Source of the DNA: Micractinium sp. NFX-FRZ | Lineage: Eukaryota > Chlorophyta > Trebouxiophyceae > Chlorellales > Chlorellaceae | Length of the DNA: 40,574 nucleotides | Assembly: GCA_029339195.1 (NCBI GenBank) | Contig: JAPTJF010000525.1 | Location: 1-40,574, forward strand | Reading direction: 5' to 3' | Shown: in pieces, positions 32,701 through 40,574 of the stretch | Layout of the letters: the number at the start of each line of letters is the position of its first letter | Position numbering within the stretch: position 1 is the first letter of the stretch | Program-made: the position numbers and the translations under genes | The notes under the pieces: generated by a model | Told to the model about the DNA's origin: nothing | Databases searched by the model: none | What the model saw: the letters and a program-made list of their open reading frames with translations, nothing else

Positions 32701-35700
32701 TGTGTGTGTGCAGAGGCCGTGGTGTACCTGCGGGGCGGCTCGGACACCACCCACTACCTCCTTTACCTCCCAGCCAACAGCACCGCCGCCGACAACTTCA
32801 CCATGCTGGCGCCAGCGGTGCGTCCCGTCCTGTCTGATCCCAACCCGCCCTGGCTGCCTGTGCGGAGCTGCATGAGCACACACTGCCTACCGTGCCTGCA
32901 CTGTCATGCTGGCATTGTGCGCTGCTCCTCTTACTTTGGGAGGACAGGCTGGAAGTCACGCTGCTGCTGCTGCTGCTGTGTAGGTGGGCTGTGTATTGAG
33001 GTGTGGGCGGGCTCCGCCTGCTATCCCAGCGTTGAAACTACGGCCTCCAAAGTACATTTCTCCGGCTCTGCAAGCATGCTGCCCTCCCACCCGCCTGCAG
33101 GTGCAAGAGCAGCAGCTGCTTGTGCGAGACTGGCACCACACCGGCAGCCTGGGCAGCAGCAGCGGCGGCAGCGGCACTGACACTGACACTGACAACAGCA
33201 CTCAGGTCCCTGTGAGCTACCTGTATGCCGTCATATACACAGCAGAGCAGCGCAACGGGCAGCTGCTGGTGACTCAGCTGGCGCCCAATGCGCTGCTGGG
33301 CGCGGCGGCGGACGAGCAGGGCATGCACAGCGCGCCCAGCGCGCTGGGCAGCTACTGGGCGCTGCTGCAGGCGCACAGCAGGGACATCGAGATTGTGGAC
33401 CTGGCAGGTGAGGGGTGTGTGGTGGGGAGAGGAGGGGGCACGGGGTGGGGACAGGTTGCCTCTTGTGTGGCTTCTCATGGAAACCATGGCGCATGCTGGG
33501 TGCGCTGGCGACAGCTGTCGCCAGCAGCGACTGCTTGGTGCAAAGGAGCAGGCAGATTGCTGAGCACAGAAACGCTTTGCATAGGCCCTCCCAGCATGCT
33601 ACCACTGCTGTAAGTGTCCATGTGCGCCCGCCGTGCCCCCACCCATTCCCTGCAGTCAGCGCCAGCCACCTGGCGGTGCTGGAAAGGAAGAACGGCACGC
33701 TGATGGCCACAGCCTACCCGCTGCCCTCCAACGGTGCGTGCGCAGTCGCCGCTTGCTGCTTTGGTCGCCGCTTGCTGCTTCGGACGCCGCTGCTCGGGTT
33801 GCTGCTGCCGCTGCCGCTTTGCCTGTGCCTGCGCTGGCACCTCTTTGAGCTGGGGGGACTTCAGTGAGCGCCACCCACCGCTGCCCCTGCCCCTGCCTTC
33901 GCTCTTTGTTTTGCTGTACGCCCCTCCGTCGCTCACCCCGCCTGGCCGCCCTTTCTACCACCTGCCGTGTCTTCCCGTCCGCAGGCTCCCCGCTCGCCGA
34001 GCTGCCCAAGGGCCAGCAGTTCTCTTTTGACGCCCCCTCCTACGCCCTCTGGTTCAGCGACCAGGGCCCCTTTGCCAGCGGCCTGCTGCGGGTGGGGTAC
34101 AGCAGCCTGACCCAGCCACGCAGCACGTACGACATCAACATGCAGACAGGTGAATGGGCGGGCCCGAGGCGTGGGCTGCAGCGGTGGGGTGTCTGGGAGG
34201 GGGAAGAGATGTGCCGACTGTGTGCCCAACGGGTGCTGCAGTACAGGTGAAGCACCACCACAGTCTGGATTGAATAGCAGGCCTGCCTGCGGGCAGCACG
34301 GCGGGATGCCGCTTGCCAAAGTGGCTTCCAGCACCACCTGAGATTGCTCACTGGCCTGCCTTGCTTGCCATCACCCCGCGTGTGGCCCCCCCCGCTCCGC
34401 TGTTCGCATCCCCGCAGGCAACCGCGTGCTGAAGCAGCAGCAGGAGGTGCAGGGGTACGACGGCAGCCGCTACCTGAGCCGCTTGCTGTGGGCCAACAGC
34501 ACTGGCGGGGTGCAGGTGCCGATAAGCATCGCATACCGGGGAGGTGCGCATTATGTGACAGAACAAGACGTTGGTTCACTCTTATTGGTGTCTTTGTTTG
34601 TGTTTAGCACTCGCCTGGCGTCCCGCCTGGCAACTGGTGAGGAGGTCGTGTGCCGCCCGCCTGGCGCCCGCCTGGCAGCTTCTGTGTGCACTTGCCTGCC
34701 CGCCCACGCGTGTCCTTGCTTGTCTTCCCTCTGCCGCTCCTGCTGCTGCTGCCTGCTTGCTGCTGCTGCTGCACGCGTTGCTGTTGCGAACTTCCCGCCC
34801 TCCAAGGCGTTTGCACCACCCCTTTCCACCCATCTCCCCCCTGCAGACCTTGCCAAACTGGATGGCACAGACCCGCTGCTGCTGGAGGCTTATGGGGCCT
34901 ATGGGGCCAGCTACGACCCCGAGTTCTCAGGGGCCCGCCTGAGCCTGCTGGACCGAGGGGTGGTGTTTGCCATAGCGCACGTCAGGTGAGGGGAGGTGAG
35001 GGGTGAGGGGTGTGGCCCCCTGGAGCACATGGACCTAGAGCCGCGAGCTGAGGCTGTGCAGTGCGCCTCCCTTCATGCCCGCTCGAGTGGCCCTGGGGCC
35101 TAGCGTCTTTTGTAGAAACAGGGGGGAGGCAGCACAAGTGCCAGTCGGCCAGTCCTTGCGCCGGCGCTGCTGCTGCTCCCCGCTGCCTGCCTCTTGCCCG
35201 CGCCCGCCCGCTCGCTCAGAGCTATGCACAGTTGTGGCGGCGAGCTCGGTCGCTGCGGTTGCCGGGCAGGGAAGGACCCTTGGGAGCCCGCTGCCCCCCT
35301 GCTGCCTGCACTTGCGCTCGACTGCTGCCTCGGCCTGCTCCTGCCTGCCTGCGTGCACCTGCAGGGGCGGCGGCGAGCTGGGGCGGTACTGGTACCAGGA
35401 GGGCAAGCTGCTGGCTAAGAACCACACCTTTGAAGACACCATTGCCTGCGCTGAGTTCCTCATTCGGGTAAGGCTCCTTGCTTGCCCTTGCTTTGGGTAC
35501 AGCCTTGATCTGTGTAGGGTTTAGGGGCGTGTGCACGTAGGTTTTAGGTGTGAGTGTGGGGCACCGCTGCCTGAGCAGACTTCCTCACCTGGGAGGGTCA
35601 GGGAGCTTCCCGCTCTGGCACTTGAAATCTGGCACTTGAAATCTGGCACTTGAAATCTGGCACTTGAAGCGAGCCAGCGTGAGGCGCGTGTGGGAAGCCT

Positions 35701-38693
35701 TCAGAGCTCAACCGCAGCGGCCTGGGCGAATGAGCACTGGTTCAAGATAGGTCGAGTTGGGCGACCGATGACTCACCCGTGTTTGTCCCCCCACCCCCCC
35801 CCCGCCCCGCCCTGCAGGCCAAGTACACCAGCCCGCACCGCCTGGCGCTGTGGGGCCGCTCCGCCGGCGGCCTCACCGTTGGCGCTGCAGTCAACCGGCG
35901 GCCTGACCTGTTTCTGTCGGCAATACTGGATGTGCCATTCGTGGATGTTGTGACCACGATGTCGGGTGGGTGGCTGGGCGCGTGGGTGGGTGGGTGGGCA
36001 GCATGCAGGGTACTCTGTTTTGGATTGGTTGGCTGACGTGTGAAAACGGGAGTCGGTTGAATGTGGCCCCAAGTGCGGGCGTGGATGGGCAGAGCCCTGA
36101 ACCCTGCTGGCCCGCTTCTCTGCCCGTGCACTGTCCTGCGCCCACTTTCGGGGTGAAGACTTTTCGTTGCAGCACCCCCCAGCTGTGCCCCGCGTTCGCA
36201 CTCCGCAAGTTTCACCCCTGTATACTAATCGCCGCCCCTGCCCGGCGCCCCCTCCCGCAGACCCCAGCCTGCCGCTGACGGTGCCCGAATGGGAGGAGTG
36301 GGGCAACCCGCTGGAGGACGAGGTGCGCCCCTGCCTGCCTCACCAATGCTCCTTGCCTCCTGCTCTGGTGCCACGCAGTCACCGCCGCCTGCTGCCCACG
36401 CCACGCGACTGCCCCCGGTTGTGCTCACACAACCCCGCTGCTGCTGCTATTCTCCACAACCGCCGGAAGAGGGCCCTGGCCGACATTGGCAGTGCACGCA
36501 CGTAATCCCTCCCGCTGCTGTCCTGCTTGCTCGCCCCTGCAGGAGGCCTACTCCAACATGCTGAGCTACTCGCCGCTGGACAACGTGGCGGCGCAGCCCT
36601 ACCCCCATCTGCTGCTCACAGCCGGTGTGTTTTTCGCAGTTTGTTGCTGCCCCCTCCCCACACCCCATGCCTGCGCACTGCATGTCCCCGCCTGCGCGCC
36701 GCCCCCTCTCTCGCCATGCCTACAGGTGCGCTGCTAGAACCCACGTCCCGCCCCCTCCCCCGCCAGCGCGGCTTGCTGCCTGGTTCACTCCCCCTTCCAG
36801 GGGCGCTGCACAGAGACTTGGCAGCTGCCGGGGATGTGCTGCTGCCTGCCTGCCTGCCTGCCTACTTCCCTACATGCACATCCGCATGAGCATGAGAACG
36901 ACATGTCCGCTGGCGGTGTGAGATCTGATAAAATTGTATACGAGGCTTCACGCCTGCCCACCCATCCTGCCCTGCAGGCCTGAACGACCCACGTGTCTCC
37001 TTCTGGGAGCCAGCCAAGCTGGCTGCCAAGGTGAGAAGGAGGAAGTGCAGCGGGCACGCCTGCCGTAGCTGGCTTGCTGCACCCGGCGGTGACGCTCGCT
37101 TGCCCGCTCTTGACAACACCCTCCTCGGGCGCGTAAATACCTCTCGCAGGCGCCCGGTCTTGCCGCCGCACGAGCGCCGGGACTGCCTGTGGCATCCCTG
37201 TGCAGCAGCTGTGCTTGCGTCTTTGTGTCAGCAGCAGCGGACACAAGAGGGCCACCCCATGCATACTGATGTCGGGTTGCTTGCTTGCTTGCTTGCACCA
37301 TGCAGGTGCGGGATCTGAAGACCAGCCAGGGTTCGCTGGTGCTGCTGCGCACCAACATGGGCGCCGGCCACTTTGCCCAGAGCGGGCTTGAGGACCAGGC
37401 GGCAGAGACGGCATTCAAGTGAGGCTGGGTGCACTGTTGCTGTGACCTGGTTGCTGGTTGACGTGGACAGGGGCGGGCTAGCTTGGCGGGGGCTGGCTTA
37501 GCAGGCAGGCTAGCAAAGCGGGGGTGGAAGGAGGGAGCGCACTGGGGTTGCCCGATGGGCCAGGCCCTGTGCACCCGCCTGCCTGTCAGTCGACTGACTG
37601 GCATACCTGCCTGCCTCCCCGCCCCACCTGCCTGCCGGTTGGCTGGTTGACCAACCCGCCTACTCACCTGCCTCCCCGCCCCCTGCCCGCCCCGCCTGCC
37701 TGCTGCAGGTACGCCTTCCTGCTGCAGACGCTGGCACCCTGCGCCGCGCTGCCCGGCACGCAGCCAGCGGCGGGCTGCCGAGGCTGCTTTGCTCTTTTCA
37801 TCGCAGCGGCGACCACGGCGGCCCTGGTGCGTGCGTGCCACATGCATGCACCCTGTGCCGTGCATGGCTGTGCAGGGCTGCTTTCTGCGGAGCTGCTCAA
37901 TTGCTGCCCACTCCCTGCCCTGCCATCAACCTGGGGTGGAGCTGCCCACTTCCCGCCCCCGCCCTGGCACTGCCACATCACATGCCAGCACAACGCATCC
38001 TGCAAGTTTCACCTCGCTGTCCCCCCATCATCCCGCCTGTCATCATCACATGGCAGCACAACACCCTGCAGCCTCCTCCATGATACTCATCAACCAATCG
38101 TCCATCCATCCAATCATCCATCCATCGAACATCCATCCATCCATCCATCCATCCACCCACCCATCCATCCACCCATCCATCCCACCCTGCAGGTCACTCT
38201 GGCGGTGGTGCTGCGGCCAGCCTCGCGCCTGCGCAACTGGCAGCGGTTGGGCGGCGGCAGCAACGGGCGGCGAGGGGCCCGGAGGTTGAGCAGCGGCGAT
38301 GAGGAAGACGAGGAGGAGGGTGAGGGGTATGACACACGGCTTTACGCCTCCCATGCAAGCGATAGAGAGCAGGCGGTGGAGGCGGCGGCAGAGGCGGAGC
38401 GGCAGCGGCGTCTACGGCAGGAGGAGCTTGGGGGTCAGGGTCTCAGCTTGGCTGAATACGATGATGTGAGGTCGGCAGTGCGCGGCAGGCTGCAGCCCAT
38501 ACCGCCCCCTCCGGCGGGTGCGCCGCCGGCGTCGCAGCTACCGCACCGGCTCGCGGTGGCGACGGCGGGGGCAGGCGGGGGCAGCGGCGGCGGCGGGGGC
38601 AGCTTGGAGTTGGCTCAATTCAACGGCAGCGCAGGCAGGGCGCTCTCCGCCATTCCTGAATCACCCACGCTCAGTAGTAGCAGTCTCATGTGA
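29756..38693 (+). CDS. Oligopeptidase B-like serine peptidase (S9A) with signal peptide and C-terminal membrane anchor
   Basis: Twenty-two in-phase exons (3138 nt, 1045 aa): 29756-29894, 30089-30231, 30474-30560, 30713-30823, 31030-31192, 31557-31656, 31905-31985, 32254-32468, 32714-32817, 33101-33407, 33656-33733, 33985-34149, 34418-34543, 34847-34985, 35365-35467, 35818-35965, 36261-36322, 36543-36624, 36978-37030, 37306-37418, 37709-37826, 38193-38693. The N-terminus is hydrophobic ([18 protein letters not shown]). Family motifs: [30 protein letters not shown], then the triad in LWGRSAGGL (Ser702), [14 protein letters not shown] (Asp788) and [11 protein letters not shown] (His824). Oligopeptidase B cleaves short peptides after Arg/Lys and is normally a soluble enzyme of about 700 aa. 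Here a 20-residue helix (about 867-886) follows the catalytic domain, then [11 protein letters not shown] and a 159-aa low-complexity tail. Several N-glycosylation sequons in the body fit a lumenal or external location. Introns 3 and 4 have GC donors. The exon 1/2 join is the least certain. Confidence 0.88.
31663..31716. repeat. 18-bp tandem repeat, three copies, in oligopeptidase intron 6
   Basis: GGATGAACTGTGGGTAAT at 31663 and 31681, with a third copy at 31699 differing in its last bases. It begins a few bases after the donor at 31657. Confidence 0.85.
35614..35669. repeat. 14-bp tandem repeat TCTGGCACTTGAAA, four copies, in oligopeptidase intron 15
   Basis: Three perfect units and a fourth differing only in the last base lie between the exons ending 35467 and starting 35818. 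Near-perfect identity suggests recent expansion. Confidence 0.9.
38095..38188. repeat. (ATCC)n microsatellite in the last oligopeptidase intron
   Basis: ATCC units with occasional ACCC and CAATC variants run to within a few bases of the CTGCAG acceptor at 38183-38192, serving as the pyrimidine-rich tract for the exon that encodes the end of the membrane helix. Confidence 0.9.
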
Positions 38694-39330
38694 TGCCCCA
38701 GTGTCTGCCTCAGGCCCCTCCAGCAGCTCCCATTCTTTGTCTTGTATACCTGATTTTATTCAAGCTCTGCTTCCCGTTGGTCATGCCTCCCAAGCTGCCG
38801 CACCATGAGCTTATGCACCGGGTGAAAGTGCTGCAACCGAAGCGAGGTGCCAGCGCCACAGGGGCGGCAGCAGGAGCCGCAAGGAGCCGCCACCAGCAGC
38901 CCCCCCACCGCTGGGCAATGGCCATCGGCGGCCCAAGGGCGAGAAACTTGTGGGCATGGCTCAGGTGGTATAGCGGTGGCGCTCGGCACAATTGTGTTGC
39001 ACCTGCTGTGTTCTACTCTCTAGTGGGTGAGCCCCCTACCTGCTAGATGCAAGGCTGACGCCTTACGTAAGGCTGACGCCTTACGTATATACGCTGCTGC
39101 CAGTGGACTTCAAACTCTTCTGGTTGTGCCGCTAGCTAGACGCAATTCAAGGTTGAAGCCTGCCTAATTCTCAACGCCCTGGCTGTGCTGCTGCCCACGT
39201 GCTGCAAATTTGCCCATTTTTTTTTTGTCTAAATCCGCTCACACAGGTGGATTGGTTGTATTCACGAGCCCATGTCGTGGCTGCCACGTGCCTGCCACGT
39301 GGCTGCCATGTGGCTGCCTCCCCCTGGCAG
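38694..39330. other. Region 3' of the oligopeptidase gene; no gene supported
   Basis: About 640 bp. It should contain the 3' UTR of the peptidase gene. A tRNA-like phrase (GGCTCAGGTGGTATAGCGG at 38957) lacks the rest of a tRNA. An 18-bp direct repeat lies at 39051-39086. No coding motif in any frame. Confidence 0.5.
39051..39086. repeat. Perfect 18-bp direct repeat, two copies, each a small hairpin
   Basis: AAGGCTGACGCCTTACGT occurs at 39051 and again directly at 39069. Within each copy AAGGC and GCCTT can pair around a TGAC loop. It sits upstream of the transporter fragment. Confidence 0.85.
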
Positions 39331-39797
39331 GCCTGGCGGGATACCTTGCCTTCCCAGGCAGCGTCCAGAGCAACGTCATGCTCAACTTCAGTCCCACCGA
39401 TCCGCTGATCCAGGTGCGGAGGCAACAGGCCCAACTTGTGGCCAGCAGCCGGCTATGCTGGTGATTGCCTTGGCGCTGCACTGGGGCCCCACAAGCCCAG
39501 GCGCCCGCCACTCTTGCCCCTGCCGCCACCATGGCTCCCCACGTCACACACTCTGCAACGGCCCCACGCCTCCCATGCCCTGATCCACGCCCCTGCCTGC
39601 AGGTTGCACGGGTCACGGGGCCCCTCATCCAGGTTGCCGCATACCCCCCATCAACCACCACCCCGCCCGCGGCCCTGTGTGTGACCTGCGCCAGAAGACG
39701 AGCGGGCACACCCCCAGCGGGAGCGGTATCCTAGCAACAGGCACCCTGCTCTTCGTTGGAAGCACGCAGGGCATTGCACTGGCTGTTGACAACCTGG
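39331..39797 (+). pseudogene. Fragment of an amino-acid/auxin permease-family (AVT/SLC38-like) transporter, frameshifted
   Basis: Two exon-like pieces join in phase. The first, 39331-39413, reads LAGYLAFPGSVQSNVML then NFSPTDPLIQ, bounded by CCTGGCAG and CAG|GTGCGG. The second, 39603-39797, begins VARVTGPLIQVAAYP and then needs a frame change in a run of C bases (39644-39649) to continue INHHPARGPVCDL, and then ILATGTLLFVGSTQGIAL up to VDNLG. The first piece, VAR, the NHHPAR loop and the following hydrophobic helix fit the amino-acid/auxin permease superfamily as I know it from algal and plant vacuolar transporters. The N-terminal helices and the final helices are not found on either side. 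This is a partial gene, either a pseudogene or an intact gene damaged by a one-base sequence error plus unrecognised exons. Confidence 0.55.
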
Positions 39798-40415
39798 GTT
39801 CGTGCACACTGGCCATCGTCACGGCTGCGCATCCCCTGTTTTCCCACGTACAGCGACCGCCTACCCCGCCATGCTTGTTTGTTGCATTCTCTTCTTCTGC
39901 GTATCCCCAACTTGCCGTCAACCGCCCAGCGCTGCTGGTTGCTGTGTTGTAGATCTTTTTGTGTGCTTACTGCTGTGTGATTCCCACTGCCTAAGGTTCA
40001 ATCTCACTTGCAAGTGTGACAAGAGTGGCTGAAGGAGCAGCTGGGGCGCAGGATGCCGCCGTCAGCCGATGCCACCACAAACTGCACCCCAAGGCAGAAT
40101 GATGCCCACTGCCCTCACAGGCAGGGGTGTTGCAGAATGGTTGGGCAATGCTAGTGCAAATCAACAGACGAGGAGAGGGTCGGGGCATGTGCAGCGAAAC
40201 CAAGACAGAGCAACCATGCAAGTAGAGGGTGTGCGTAGGTGGATTGCGATGATAGTGTGAGGCAGTGAGGGCAGTGAGCCAGCTGCTGTTGCGCAGATTA
40301 GTAAGTAAGTAAGTGGGAAGCAGCACCAAGCAGATCTGCAGATCCAGAGGAGAGGTGTGCCACCACTGCTGGCGCCAGCAAGGGGACTGCAGCGCAGCGT
40401 TGCCAGCGCAGGCCT
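39798..40415. other. Intergenic tail between transporter fragment and the terminal minus-strand gene
   Basis: About 620 bp with no motif-bearing frame. It should contain the 3' UTR of the minus-strand gene that enters from the right. A short AAGT-type repeat lies near 40303-40315. Confidence 0.4.
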
Positions 40416-40574
40416 TCAAGCGCGCAGGCCCCGGCGCTGATGCTTGAAGTGCAGTGCTGCCTGCACCGCCGCCTCCGCCTCGCGCACCGCCGCCGCATCT
40501 GGGTCAGCCTGCCGCGCCGCCTCCAGGGCCTCGTACGCACTGCGCCACACCGCCGCCGCTCGCACCCACTCCTG
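40416..40574 (-). CDS. C-terminal end of an unidentified protein (partial, runs off the window)
   Basis: A minus-strand frame is open from the window edge to a TGA at 40418-40416 and encodes 52 residues. They are Ala-rich and helical, beginning QEWVRAAAVWRSAYEALEAA and ending ALHFKHQRRGLRA. GC-rich third positions and the alternation of hydrophobic and charged residues look coding, with coiled-coil character. The domain is not recognisable from this fragment; the rest lies outside the window. Confidence 0.5.
   Translation of the reverse strand, partial: QEWVRAAAVWRSAYEALEAARQADPDAAAVREAEAAVQAALHFKHQRRGLRA

Noticed and set aside
38085..38190. CRISPR-like or other functional array
   Set aside because: Simple 4-bp (ATCC)n microsatellite with no spacer structure, in a eukaryotic intron.
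38948..39040. Possible tRNA gene (GGCTCAGGTGGTATAGCGG resembles a D-arm/A box)
   Set aside because: No matching acceptor stem, anticodon arm or B box (GGTTCGANNCC) follows at the right distance.

Overview
This is nuclear DNA from a GC-rich eukaryote, most likely a trebouxiophyte (Chlorella-like) green alga. That placement is inferred from gene content and style; I ran no search. The genes have many short phase-compatible introns with CAG-type acceptors, Ala/Gln/Ser-rich tracts, CAG and GT microsatellites, and families common in green algae: MYND-finger, ankyrin and F-box/LRR proteins, GH32 invertase and proline-rich secreted proteins. I built gene models by hand from splice signals, reading-frame phase and protein motifs. 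TAG, TAA and TGA all serve as stops.

Layout. (1) 876-5373, minus: a signal-peptide, proline-rich, MACPF/perforin-domain protein. One of its introns holds a 726-bp inverted-repeat transposon (2332-3057), which itself holds a 93-bp SINE-like insertion (2746-2838). (2) About 5680-6955, plus: a 5'-truncated, probably dead DNA polymerase eta-like fragment. (3) 7430-11280, plus: a large MYND zinc-finger protein. (4) 12780-15872, plus: an ankyrin-repeat protein. A decayed copy of its first exon lies at about 20455-20930. (5) 16667-19452, minus: an F-box/leucine-rich protein. (6) 21456-29054, plus: a 19-exon secreted beta-fructofuranosidase (invertase, GH32) with a second copy of the SINE-like element in intron 8. 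(7) 29756-38693, plus: a 22-exon oligopeptidase B-like serine peptidase with an N-terminal signal peptide and a C-terminal membrane helix. (8) 39331-39797, plus: a broken fragment of an amino-acid/auxin permease-family transporter. (9) 40416 to the window end, minus: the last exon of an unidentified gene.

Three consecutive themes concern the cell surface: a secreted MACPF protein, a secreted invertase and a predicted ecto-peptidase. Invertase and peptidase lie head to tail 700 bp apart and could both serve external nutrient use. That functional link is inference only.

Three points stand out. A very short retroposon is present in two copies, each with its own 11-12 bp target-site duplication. 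The oligopeptidase B is predicted to be membrane-anchored. About one intron in ten in these hand-built models is of the GC-AG type.
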